Origin: Nilaparvata lugens
Taxonomy: Eukaryota > Arthropoda > Insecta > Hemiptera > Delphacidae
Assembly (NCBI RefSeq): GCF_014356525.2
Contig: NC_052505.1
Location: forward strand, 47,393,969 to 47,457,968
Direction: 5' to 3'
Length of the DNA stretch: 64,000 bases
Shown here: piece after piece, positions 59,601 to 64,000 of the stretch
How the letters are laid out: every line of letters begins with the position of its first letter
Position numbering within the stretch: the stretch's first letter is position 1
Made by a program: the position numbers and the translations under genes
The notes under the pieces: model-generated
Database searches by the model: none
The model's input: only the letters and a program-made list of their open reading frames with translations
What the model was told of the DNA's origin: nothing

Positions 59601-59643
59601 ACATTCAGAAGGTGAGGCACGTGTTAGAAAAGACTCCGCCTAA
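20632..59643 (+). CDS. Nurf-38: Inorganic pyrophosphatase (family I), split gene
   Basis: Soluble family I pyrophosphatase hydrolyses pyrophosphate to two phosphates; in Drosophila the orthologue is also a NURF chromatin-remodelling subunit. Joining the exons listed separately gives about 300 residues in constant phase. Family landmarks: L-E-E-S...[45 protein letters not shown]; the metal-binding signature [25 protein letters not shown]; and E-W-F-K-Y-Y-K. The catalytic acidic residues of the signature and of the DxxxxDxK segment are present. The protein is divergent: shortened after T-W-E-N-P, lacking the usual G-K-P-E-N loop, with an atypical C-terminus. The first coding exon was not found. 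One exon is tandemly duplicated. Introns of about 11 and 21 kb are full of transposons. Confidence 0.9.
21703..21818 (+). CDS. Nurf-38: Pyrophosphatase exon (ISPVHDIP...VVEIPRW)
   Basis: Preceded by TTTTTTTCAG and followed by gtcagt. 116 nt; completes the split codon from the previous exon and ends in phase 0. Contains the conserved H-D-I-P and the substrate-binding strand M-V-V-E-I-P-R-W ending at K-M-E. Confidence 0.93.
22745..23211. repeat. Transposon-like end, GTGTTTTCGTAACGGGCAG family
   Basis: The segment starting at about 22749 (TTAAGGTGTGTTTTCGTAAC, then GGGCAGA) shares its first 25 bp or so with 27163, in the same orientation. The rest, to the start of the inverted-repeat arm, has no assigned partner. 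Likely a DNA transposon terminus. Confidence 0.4.
23248..23374 (+). pseudogene. Putative exon 1 of an unrecognised gene, left arm
   Basis: An open stretch of about 42 codons containing [19 protein letters not shown] runs to a good donor (TTCAA|gtaagt). Splicing to the next putative exon at 24699 keeps the frame. I do not recognise the family. Exon status is inferred from the frame, splice sites and matching right-arm copy, which here has 18 extra bases. Confidence 0.45.
24322..24499. mobile_element. Small MITE inside the left arm
   Basis: Inverted termini of about 65 bp: TATAAATTAAAAAAGGAGAC... at the left and its inverted counterpart ending AATTTATA at the right, both containing 'gattaaaaacactgaaaaac'. 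The same structure appears at 30650-30827 in the right arm, so it was present before the inverted duplication formed. Confidence 0.7.
24699..24790 (+). pseudogene. Putative exon 2 of an unrecognised gene, left arm
   Basis: Preceded by TTTTTTCAG. Continues in frame from 23374 with [13 protein letters not shown] and [10 protein letters not shown], then stops at TGA 24788. The right arm has TGG at that position, so this arm carries a premature stop. A possible last exon begins after TTTGATTTCAG at 26000, and an AATAAA lies near 26267. Confidence 0.45.
26888..27047. repeat. (TTC)n / (GAA)n microsatellite
   Basis: About 150 bp of uninterrupted TTC. It produces poly-Ser, poly-Glu and poly-Arg ORFs that are not genes. 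It starts right at the inner edge of the left arm of the inverted repeat. Confidence 0.97.
27048..28191. other. Spacer of the large inverted repeat
   Basis: AT-rich, no gene. Holds a second GTGTTTTCGTAACGGGCAG motif at about 27167 and a TTC-rich tail of the microsatellite. This would be the loop if the arms pair in RNA. Confidence 0.6.
30335..30427 (-). pseudogene. Right-arm copy of putative exon 2, frameshifted
   Basis: Reverse-strand counterpart of 24699-24790, preceded on that strand by TTTTTTCAG. An extra A in the AAAAGG run (CTCAAAAGG here, CTCAAAGG in the left arm) shifts the frame and leads to an early TGA. The codon that is TGA in the left arm is TGG here. The two arms are thus broken at different points. 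Confidence 0.45.
31764..31905 (-). pseudogene. Right-arm copy of putative exon 1
   Basis: Reverse-strand counterpart of 23248-23374 with the same donor (TTCAA|gtaagt). It has 18 additional bases near its start relative to the left arm and a frame that stays open through the conserved [15 protein letters not shown]. Function unknown. Confidence 0.45.
32986..33105 (+). CDS. Nurf-38: Pyrophosphatase exon (NPIKQD...[11 protein letters not shown])
   Basis: 120 nt, phase 0 at both ends, between TTCCAG and gtgaat. Contains N-P-I-K-Q-D, the L-R-F-V strand with the conserved arginine, and [11 protein letters not shown]. The first residues (M-N-M-V-E-P) differ from the usual family sequence here; the internal ATG is not a translation start. 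Confidence 0.93.
33472..34729 (-). pseudogene. RTE-like LINE reverse transcriptase (two frames)
   Basis: The first part (34729-34268) holds [19 protein letters not shown] and E-E-E-Q-S-A-F; the second (34281-33472) holds [15 protein letters not shown], the active-site box [13 protein letters not shown] and Y-G-T-E-S-W-V. Normally the box is F/Y-A-D-D; here the first aspartate is glutamate, which should impair catalysis. A frame change links the two parts near 34270-34330. Confidence 0.85.
35149..35691 (-). pseudogene. RTE-like LINE endonuclease
   Basis: Encodes [11 protein letters not shown], then [11 protein letters not shown] (the GDWN-type motif, with G replaced by K), [19 protein letters not shown] and A-T-D-H-E-L-L-V. 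These are the ordered motifs of the LINE endonuclease/exonuclease/phosphatase fold. The N-terminal part lies upstream in other frames. Confidence 0.82.
36170..37570. other. Intronic sequence with a dispersed repeat
   Basis: No gene. The segment 37378-37510 (tttgaaccaccttaaaacga ... ttgatccttgaggtatcctt) resembles 51855-51990. A decayed LINE tail may lie at about 36950-37100. Confidence 0.4.
37575..39050 (-). pseudogene. LINE ORF2 reverse transcriptase, 5'-truncated, and 3' UTR
   Basis: Reverse strand: [31 protein letters not shown] and the intact catalytic box L-F-A-D-D-T-A-V (about 38790). A frameshift near 38760 follows; the frame resumes at 38648-37902 with Y-R-Y-L-G-I-L-I-D and [11 protein letters not shown]. 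The 3' end, near 37575, carries AAATCAAATCAAATAAC on the forward strand. The 5' side is cut exactly where the terminal repeat of the mariner/Tc1-like transposon begins. Confidence 0.87.
39458..40955 (-). pseudogene. mariner/Tc1-like transposase, interrupted
   Basis: N-terminal helix-turn-helix region: [40 protein letters not shown]. It continues across the inserted LINE with I-I-W-R-I-I-K-E-Q. The catalytic core ends with [27 protein letters not shown] and Y-I-R-G-H-L-K. Breaks are an in-frame TGA (40868-40870), the 405-bp insertion, and a frame change around 39800-39950. The D-G-A-P and S-P-D-L-x-P-x-D residues are kept. Confidence 0.87.
40224..40628 (+). mobile_element. RTE-like LINE 3' tail inserted in the transposase, 13-bp TSD
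   Basis: Flanked by ATAATAGACTGAT at 40211-40223 and 40629-40641. It encodes [20 protein letters not shown] and [12 protein letters not shown], the C-terminal end of an RTE-like ORF2, and ends in an (AAG)n tail. Oriented opposite to the host transposase. Related to, but distinct from, the LINE at 33251-36160. Confidence 0.9.
41994..42545 (-). pseudogene. jockey-like LINE ORF2 C-terminus
   Basis: Reverse strand: [19 protein letters not shown] (42450-42390 region), then after frame changes [24 protein letters not shown] and T-L-R-I-V before a stop near 41997. This is the conserved tail of jockey-type reverse transcriptase proteins. 5'-truncated and frameshifted. Confidence 0.75.
42952..43320 (+). 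repeat. 158-bp tandem repeat, about 2.3 copies
   Basis: AAGAGGACCTCGAG-type starts occur at about 42953, 43111 and 43269, each 158 bp apart; the first two units share 'cagccggtgaccgaggtgtt' and the third is partial. Lies in the leader of the LTR element. Confidence 0.85.
43733..44820 (+). pseudogene. gag N-terminal and capsid-like region of the LTR element
   Basis: 43733-44215 encodes [20 protein letters not shown], an N-terminal gag segment, broken by TAG at 43985 and ending at TAG 44213. After a frame change, 44338-44820 carries [31 protein letters not shown] and [10 protein letters not shown], the capsid region of a gypsy-type gag. It ends at TAA 44818, after which the same frame continues. 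Confidence 0.75.
44821..45897 (+). pseudogene. gag zinc knuckle and retropepsin of the LTR element
   Basis: Same frame as 44338-44820. A CCHC knuckle [14 protein letters not shown] (44965-45006) is followed by a second cysteine cluster C-P-K-C...C-S-C. Retropepsin: A-L-L-D-T-G-S-E-S with the catalytic DTG at 45202-45210, and D-I-L-L-G-M-E-F-L near 45400. After the protease a second knuckle-like segment, [14 protein letters not shown] (45733-45774), has lost its last cysteine. Ends at TAA 45895. Confidence 0.85.
45898..46280 (+). pseudogene. Integrase C-terminal remnant of the LTR element
   Basis: In the same frame after the [31 protein letters not shown] and F-S-G-P-L. This matches the integrase tail of gypsy elements (W-R-R-x-H-x-L-S...A-A-K-L-A-P-K-F-x-G-P). 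It lies about 130 codons after the protease, so reverse transcriptase to integrase core has been deleted. Confidence 0.65.
46590..48290 (-). pseudogene. jockey-like LINE ORF2 (endonuclease plus partial RT)
   Basis: Reverse strand, from 48290 down: [13 protein letters not shown] (about 48245-48285), then [16 protein letters not shown] (about 47745-47795), the first and last catalytic motifs of the endonuclease. A linker at 47640-47520 follows, then the RT N-terminal region 47481-46915 (T-R-K-A-P-G-F-D) and 46931-46704 (S-Y-R-P, K-L-F-E-K-L-F, H-Q-F-G-F-R), ending near 46600 before the FADD box. Several frame changes and stops. The endonuclease part is repeated at 49071-50785. Confidence 0.83.
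47356..49070. repeat. 1,715-bp tandem duplication, unit 1
   Basis: The block starting ttccattagtcagctcagtg at about 47356 is repeated from about 49071. It holds the LINE linker and endonuclease C-terminus, non-coding sequence and a (GT)n tract at 48895-48960. Confidence 0.92.
48895..48962. repeat. (GT)n microsatellite
   Basis: Almost pure GT run. Its counterpart in unit 2 is at about 50610-50655, shorter and interrupted. Gives spurious His/Thr-rich reverse ORFs. Confidence 0.95.
49071..50785. repeat. 1,715-bp tandem duplication, unit 2
   Basis: Nearly identical to unit 1: only a handful of substitutions (for example near 49517, 49563, 49672 and 49849) plus a different (GT)n length. The junction reads acgaacaattTCCATTAGTC, whereas unit 2 is followed by acgaacaattTCGATGAAAT, giving the breakpoint. 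Confidence 0.92.
50474..51330. mobile_element. TIR element with ACTTTCCTTGCC ends (857 bp)
   Basis: Starts ACTTTCCTTGCC and ends GGCAAGGAAAGT, a 12-bp inverted repeat. Includes the GT microsatellite and non-coding sequence. A 5' part of the same element is in duplication unit 1 (48759-49070). No transposase. Confidence 0.6.
51331..52690. other. Intronic non-coding sequence
   Basis: No gene. 51855-51990 resembles 37378-37510. The ORF at 52128-52388 has no recognised motif and lies in repeat-like sequence. Confidence 0.5.
52694..53848. mobile_element. Fold-back element with about 150-bp terminal inverted repeats
   Basis: Left terminus TGCGTTTACACCTGAGTTGA and right terminus (reversed) TGCGTTTACACCGCAGTTGA. 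The similarity continues inward for about 150 bp, including 'aacagaaaattccttgttat' at 52800 and its reverse near 53730. The interior contains unrelated repeats; no coding region. Confidence 0.75.
52850..53206. repeat. Dispersed repeat, copy 1
   Basis: Shares most of its length with 54420-54862, from 'tagacctcacgcagtattct' to 'ccgtcgacttgaatcttaga'. The end with TTCGCTCGGT links it to the GCGAGCGAAGCGAGC family at 20365. Lies inside the fold-back element. Confidence 0.8.
53431..53936. mobile_element. Related overlapping fold-back element
   Basis: TGCGTTTACACCAGAGTTTA at 53431 pairs with the inverted AGTTTACACCGGAGTTAATA at 53936. It overlaps the right end of the element at 52694-53848, so one member seems to be inserted in or recombined with another. 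Confidence 0.55.
54088..54165 (+). CDS. Nurf-38: Pyrophosphatase exon with the metal-binding signature
   Basis: 78 nt, phase 0 at both ends, between TTTTCAG and gtaact. Begins T-W-E-N-P and contains [13 protein letters not shown], the family I signature whose three aspartates bind Mg2+. The loop between T-W-E-N-P and K-G-D is about five residues shorter than in Drosophila. Confidence 0.95.
54420..54862. repeat. Dispersed repeat, copy 2
   Basis: Second copy of the repeat at 52850-53206, with about 40 extra bp near 54455 and a small expansion of 'catttaaacatt' near 54775. Confidence 0.8.
54863..55823. other. Intronic sequence, nothing recognised
   Basis: AT-rich. The reverse ORF at 55065-55265 has no recognisable motif. 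Confidence 0.5.
55824..55887 (+). CDS. Nurf-38: Pyrophosphatase exon ([18 protein letters not shown])
   Basis: 64 nt between GATGTTTCAG and gtgagg; starts in phase 0 and ends one base into a codon. Encodes the strand [12 protein letters not shown] leading into the D-E-G-E-x-D-W-K motif. Confidence 0.94.
56601..56663 (+). CDS. Nurf-38: Pyrophosphatase exon ([15 protein letters not shown])
   Basis: 63 nt between ATTCCAG and gtgagc. Completes the Gly codon, then [10 protein letters not shown], holding the conserved D and K of the active site, and D-P-L-A. Ends one base into a codon. Confidence 0.94.
56738..56914. mobile_element. Small MITE with AAAGCTGGATT...ends
   Basis: The left end (aaaagctggattcgcacaca at about 56739) and the right end (reversed: aaagctggatttgcacacaa) are inverted over about 30 bp; length about 175 bp. 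The right half recurs at 57621-57686 because the 772-bp duplication starts inside it. Confidence 0.72.
56849..57620 (+). repeat. 772-bp tandem duplication, unit 1 (contains a coding exon)
   Basis: Unit 1 begins inside the MITE at CCATTAGAACTCATGGGATT and ends before the same sequence at 57621. About ten substitutions separate it from unit 2, all in the intron part upstream of the exon. Confidence 0.95.
57303..57510 (+). CDS. Nurf-38: Pyrophosphatase exon, copy 1 of a tandem pair
   Basis: 208 nt between CTATTAAG and gtacgt. Completes the codon left open at 56663 and encodes D-V-A-D-L-S-K-L, then E-W-F-K-Y-Y-K with the conserved Tyr-Lys pair, and A-H-N-H-W-K-S-L-I. Ends two bases (TG) into a codon, matching the exon at 59469. 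The length is not a multiple of three, so only one copy can be used per transcript. Joining copy 1 to copy 2 makes TG+A, a stop at the junction. Confidence 0.93.
57621..58392 (+). repeat. 772-bp tandem duplication, unit 2 (contains a coding exon)
   Basis: Second unit; ends near 58392 where the sequence cttatctatta replaces cttatccatta, a short similarity at the breakpoint. Confidence 0.95.
58075..58282 (+). CDS. Nurf-38: Pyrophosphatase exon, copy 2 of a tandem pair
   Basis: Identical to 57303-57510 over all 208 nt, with the same acceptor (CTATTAAG) and donor (gtacgt). Either copy fits the flanking exons in phase; both together do not. It could be a mutually exclusive duplicate, a silent one, or a poison exon when included with copy 1. 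Confidence 0.88.
58393..59468 (+). other. Intron between the duplicated exon and the last recognised exon
   Basis: AT-rich, no gene; the ORFs here have no recognised motif. Ends in CTTTTCAG at 59468. Confidence 0.6.
59469..59643 (+). CDS. Nurf-38: Pyrophosphatase last recognised exon
   Basis: After CTTTTCAG, the first T completes the TG carried from the previous exon. The frame then reads [22 protein letters not shown], aligning with the family's C-terminal region (S-E-x-x-x-I), and reaches TAA at 59641-59643. A good donor, GAAG|gtgagg, lies at 59611/59612, so the message may instead splice to a further exon; I saw no clear terminal exon downstream. The conserved C-terminal tryptophan segment of the family is not present in the read-through version. 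Confidence 0.75.
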
Positions 59644-60250
59644 CAAACACTATTTTCATTTCACTTTCAACCAGAACAATATTATTCATTAAAGTGCCAT
59701 ATCCATAGAATATTATTCATTAAAGTGCCATATCCATAGAATATTATTCAGCTAAAACCCTACTTTTCAATGAGTGTCTGCTCTGCTGGGAAGAAATACT
59801 CACATTATTGGTACAATGAAAATGTGTGAACACTCTTCCATAAGAACCAATGGTAGGCCTATTCTCTTTCAGCCCAGCAAAGCAGAAATCTATTAGGAAG
59901 CAGGGCTCTTATAAGTTGAATCAATAAACATGAAGTCTGCTCTATTCACCTATCTAAGATAGGCAAAGAAGAATGTCATAATGAAAACGTTTTTATTATG
60001 AAAAAGAAACGTTAAATTTTTTAAGTTGAAACATTTCATTTTTAAATAATCTGTTGCACGGTGAACATATTAATTGAGGATGCCATTTTAGTCCCACTAT
60101 CATAAATTTTCTAGCAGTAATCGGCTTTCCAGATTTCATCCATATTATTTGCAGATATGAATCTTGAACATTTTCAAGCTCCTAGATTGATTTTTTTGCG
60201 CTCCTAGCGCAAAATACCGCTTGGTAAGTAAAATCATTAGAGAATGAAAA
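59644..60250. other. Non-coding, with a short direct repeat
   Basis: The 28-bp phrase containing 'cattaaagtgccatatccat' occurs twice in tandem at about 59686-59740. No gene. Confidence 0.5.
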
Positions 60251-60495
60251 TGTGTGGAGTGGCCTTTTAGTCGAGTGGATTAGACCCTGGCTTTATAATT
60301 CAGCAGAGACCCTGGCCCGGGCAATATATTTTTCTCGGACCTCTCCTGCTCTCCTGTGTTTCGGATGGATACGTTGAGCTGTCAGTCCCGGCTTCCTGAA
60401 GACAGTCCAGATCATGTCTAAGCCCCTAAAATTGATCAGGTGCGACCTGTAAACTTTGTCAAACAGCCAAATCAAACGATGATATTGCAGTAGAA
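60251..60495 (+). repeat. tRNA-derived SINE-like sequence
   Basis: GTGGCCTTTTAGTCGAGTGG at about 60259 contains an A-box-like tAGTCGAGTGG, and a GACCCTGGCCCGGGCAAT stretch at about 60308 could be a decayed B-box region. The tRNA-unrelated body continues to about 60490. No intact tRNA fold was found. Confidence 0.45.
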
Positions 60496-61135
60496 CCTCT
60501 ATAATTTGTATTTGACGGGACCACGCGTTTACCACAAATTATAAAGAGGGTACGAATTATAGAGGTTATGGAGGAAGAGGATGTTAGGGAGAGGAGAAGG
60601 AAGGGGAGGCTAATCATGGTGGTTGAAGAAGAAAACATATGAACTATGTAATGCTAATATTTACCGAGCAAAGTACAATAACGGATGATATATTAGAAAT
60701 AAAATTTATTTCTAAATAGATGGATGTATAGATGAAAATTAAACACAAGATAAGTTTTAAATATAAAATTTTCAAAAATATTTACATAATTTAAATGAAA
60801 TATGTTCAGCATTCAATCAAATTATTTTTAAGCTTCTCATTTATTTCTAAAATAATTTTTAATAATACTGGACGGACTATTTTGACAATATATAATGATT
60901 TTGTCTGGCATCTATATGATTTCCGGTTGATGACTGAGGTCTGGAGAATAAGTTAGCGTTAGCATTGTACACTGTAATTTTTCATGATGTATGAGAAAAA
61001 CAGAAACCTCGAGGTCGAAGATAAGCCAGCGCGTGATTTTACTACGAAAAGAATTATCGAGGGGAACGAAATTAATTTATTCACTAGAGGTTTTTCAAGG
61101 AACCGAGCTTCCATTACGAATTATAGAGGATAATC
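60490..61135. mobile_element. pogo-like MITE
   Basis: Left end AGTAGAACCTCTATAATTTG at about 60490; an inverted match AATTATAGAGG near 61118-61130, and another at about 60551. CAGTAGAACCTCTATAA-type ends are typical of pogo/Tigger elements. Non-coding, about 640 bp, boundaries approximate. Confidence 0.5.
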
Positions 61136-61898
61136 AAGATCTCCTGTTTGCTAATTAGTATTTATTCGCTTTTTTGAACACAACAGTGTTTCTATGGTGA
61201 GATTTCACGTTGTAAAGTCAGCACTTCATTAACATTGGTTTCCTTGTCTGTCATTTGACATTTATTGCTTCACTCTCACTATAGTGATGTTTATAGAAGT
61301 TGATAACCATAAATTGCGCCAACTGTATTTTTGTGTATTTCAATGTTTTATATAAAAATACTATAAGTAAAAGGAAACACATGAAAAGTATTCTTTAATG
61401 AATGTAGACTGAAGCATTAATAACATTATTGACATTCAAACTTTAAATTTTTATATATTTTTTCAGTTAATGATTTATTCTACGTGAAGGAAAGATGAAG
61501 ATGAATCACCTACGTAGCCTACTACAAAATGCAGCTGTCAAGATTTTGTTCATTTATACAGTGGTCAATAGGCTACATCATAAATTTTAACCAAATTTAT
61601 ATTTTAATTCTGCTGAAATCCAATCTATGATCGAGCTCATATAATTTGTATCAATACAATCATGTCATTTTTATGTATTCAATAAATTTTAACTCTTAAT
61701 ACAAATAATATGTATTTATTTCAAATTATTCGAAACTTTTCTAAAACTAGATACCTATCTAAACTCATAAATATTAGCGAGTTCCGTTACTATTTTCTGT
61801 AAAGTTTTATACGAGTAATTAATGTGCAAGCTTGTTATCAGGTCCGATCCTTTATCATGCAACGATACTGTAGTCTATTTTGGTGCAACAATAAAATA

Positions 61899-63560
61899 TA
61901 CGAGGTCTTTTTTTCAACCTCCGATCGGCCATAAATAAAAGACAAATGCATATTTATTTATGATTATTCTTCAACATAATAGCTGTGGAGGTTGAGGCAT
62001 TTGTCATACAGTGGACCAACCCACCAAAACACACTTCACAAAATGCTGGCGCCAGATGAGTTTAACCCTAGAAAGACAGCAGGGCTTATGCGTAACCCAA
62101 GGCCATTATATTTTCTGTTGTTACCTTGGCTGCAGTAAATTTAAAGATCTGGGGTTTTTGTATTCTCTAACAACTAGACTCAACATCCTACTCACATGAT
62201 TTAGGAGTTGTAAGTCGGTTAGAAGTGAGGGAAAAAATCACTTGGGGTTACGCGTAACACCTCTTGTCTTTAGTGTATTTAGATTTATAAGGGCTTTACT
62301 CGAAAATTTTGCTTATTTTCCAATATGATTGATGTAGACGATCCAAATTAAAGATTTCTACTTAGAATTATTATTACTATGATTATATATTAGATGATAA
62401 CATTATTAGAGTGTTTCATAATAATATCAAAAAAGCAAATTATTGACTAACATTCACAATTAGATTCTTCATTAGCCTAAGCTCTACAGATTGTGAACCT
62501 ACATGTGTTTGCCTCATTATCCTCATTTACATTATTACGGTATTGTTCATTTCATATTATCTAGTTATATTCTTGAAAAGTTTTCATCTTTCCACTCATT
62601 TCACATTAGTTTCTTTATGTCTCCAGAAATTATCAATACAAATTATACACTTCTTTATTTATCCTGGTTGATTCACTTTTTTCAAATTGAGACCTTTCTA
62701 AACTGATATTTATAGTTCATTAGTAAGTTATAAACATGTTTTTCCACAAATTGGAGACAAATCATCACAACCCAATAGAAAAGGATGAGTAGCCTATTTT
62801 TGAGCTGCAACAAAAAGTATCAAATTTGGTGGCTCATCAGATTTTTCTGATATTATTATTTATATTCCCGTTAATGAAATTTGAAAAATCACATAAGAGA
62901 TATCAAATAAATACTTGAAAGTTTGATCATAAAAAAACAGTAGTAGAAATGGATATAGTAGGAATTTCTAGATATTTTCAAGTTGGGGTTATGCGTAACC
63001 CCATGTTGTTTTTAAACGTTGCTTCTTTTGTGTTGTCAAGGGTAAAGTGGGTTACGACTTGAACAATTGTTTATGGGTTATGACGTTGTTTTGGAGCTCC
63101 TCTAGTTAGTTTATTGGGAGCTCTGCCCTCAAAGTCATGTCTTGACGAGTTTGAGGAAAAATTTATAAGTTACTAATGGTCATGCCAGGATTGGCATACT
63201 GGTCATGCCAGTATAGTGGGTGATCGAAATTATCCTATTTGAGTTGCTGGAGAAACTGTTTGGTTGCACCAGCACTGTAAGGCCGAGTTGTCATGGATCA
63301 CGATTCCGGAAGTCATTTGATCTGATGACTTTCGACACCATTCTCGCACAATTTCATCACTCATGACGTTTCGTGCATAAACTTAATAATTATTCTTCGT
63401 TGGATTTATGCTGAACTATTTATTGCCTTTTTCTTGCAAAAAGTCAATGAGCCAAAAAGCCAACTAGCACTTGGCAGGAGGCTCAATTGAGGCGACCATG
63501 TTTCGGCGTCTATAATTCGACATAAAATGTGTTCAGAGGTTGAAAAAAACGACCCTCGTA
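61899..63560. mobile_element. mariner-like remnant with TACGAGG ends
   Basis: Left end TACGAGGTCTTTTTTTCAAC at 61899; right end, reversed from 63560, TACGAGGGTCGTTTTTTTCA. Both continue as 'ttcaacctc'. The interior carries no intact transposase. The middle (about 62060 to about 63050 or beyond) seems to be a second insertion. Confidence 0.6.
62061..63050. mobile_element. piggyBac-like non-autonomous insertion (right end unsure)
   Basis: TTTAACCCTAGAAAGACAGC at 62060 matches the TTAA plus CCCTAGAAAGA start of piggyBac elements. Inside are repeated GGGTTACGCGTAAC-type palindromes (62087, 62240, 62987). A candidate right end, GTTGTCAAGGGTAAAG near 63033, is only a weak inverted match. Confidence 0.45.
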
Positions 63561-64000
63561 AATTCAAAACTAGCACTTACAAAAATGCAGGATGTCAACA
63601 ACTTTATTAATGCAAGAATATTAGGCCGAAACATAATAATAAAAATCTTATAGAAACTGTATCTAAAGAAAATATATTAAACGTAAAATCCTATACTAGC
63701 AACTTATGTTTATATGTTTGTATTTCACTGGATCTCGAAAACCGCTCTAACAATTCCCACGAAATTCAGAACATAGTAGGTTTATAATATAAAGATTCGA
63801 TTGCAATAGGTCTCATCCCTGGGAAAACTCGCTGAAGGGCATTAAAAGGATAATTATTATTCACCCTTGGAAAAACAACTGATAATAATTTTATTATTTT
63901 GTCATCTGTTGGTGATGGAAGTGAGTGAGCGAGTTCATGTGTGTGGGACTGTGTCAAAATTATGACTCAGCTGTTGAACTTTTGTAATCATTCAATCAGT
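63561..64000. other. Non-coding, repeat-like
   Basis: No gene. The sequence around 63720-63830 ('ttcactggatctcgaaaacc') looks like part of a dispersed repeat, but no second copy is in the window. Confidence 0.35.

Noticed and set aside
60251..60330. Functional tRNA gene
   Set aside because: Only A-box-like and weak B-box-like parts are seen; no acceptor stem or cloverleaf, so it fits a SINE head better.

Overview
This window looks like nuclear DNA from a repeat-rich insect, most likely a sap-feeding hemipteran such as a planthopper. It is AT-rich, has large introns, carries many decayed LINE, LTR and DNA-transposon fragments, and repeatedly shows the short motif TAGGCCTA. The species is inferred by eye; only the insect-type gene content and transposons are well supported. 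No rRNA, intact tRNA, operon or CRISPR array was seen.

The one host gene I recognise is a split, forward-strand gene for a family I soluble inorganic pyrophosphatase (insect orthologue Nurf-38). Its exons run from about 20.6 kb to 59.6 kb: 20632-20785, 21703-21818, 32986-33105, 54088-54165, 55824-55887, 56601-56663, 57303-57510 (with an identical second copy at 58075-58282) and 59469-59643. The reading phase is consistent across every junction. The first coding exon and the exact C-terminus are uncertain. The 11-kb and 21-kb introns are packed with transposons.

Layout. 1-8.4 kb: a LINE endonuclease fragment abutting a 5'-truncated Ty3/gypsy element whose pol frame is broken only by stop codons. 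8.4-20.5 kb: a piggyBac transposase tail, three copies of a dispersed repeat (one split by a 606-bp Harbinger-like MITE), and two LINE 3' ends. 20.6-33.1 kb: the first recognised pyrophosphatase exons, with an inverted repeat of about 2 x 3.7 kb in the intron. Its arms carry damaged exons of an unrecognised gene. 33.1-54 kb (one intron): an RTE-like LINE with target-site duplications, a second LINE, a mariner/Tc1-like transposon with long terminal inverted repeats and a nested LINE tail, a jockey-like LINE end, an internally deleted LTR element (gag, protease, integrase C-terminus), a jockey-like LINE carrying a 1,715-bp tandem duplication, and several MITEs. 54-59.6 kb: the remaining pyrophosphatase exons, including a 772-bp tandem duplication of one exon. 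59.6-64 kb: a SINE-like sequence, a pogo-like MITE and a decayed mariner-like element with a piggyBac-like end inside it.

The two most interesting points are the duplicated pyrophosphatase exon, where splicing copy 1 to copy 2 would create a TGA stop exactly at the junction, and the large intronic inverted repeat, which could act as a long hairpin RNA source.
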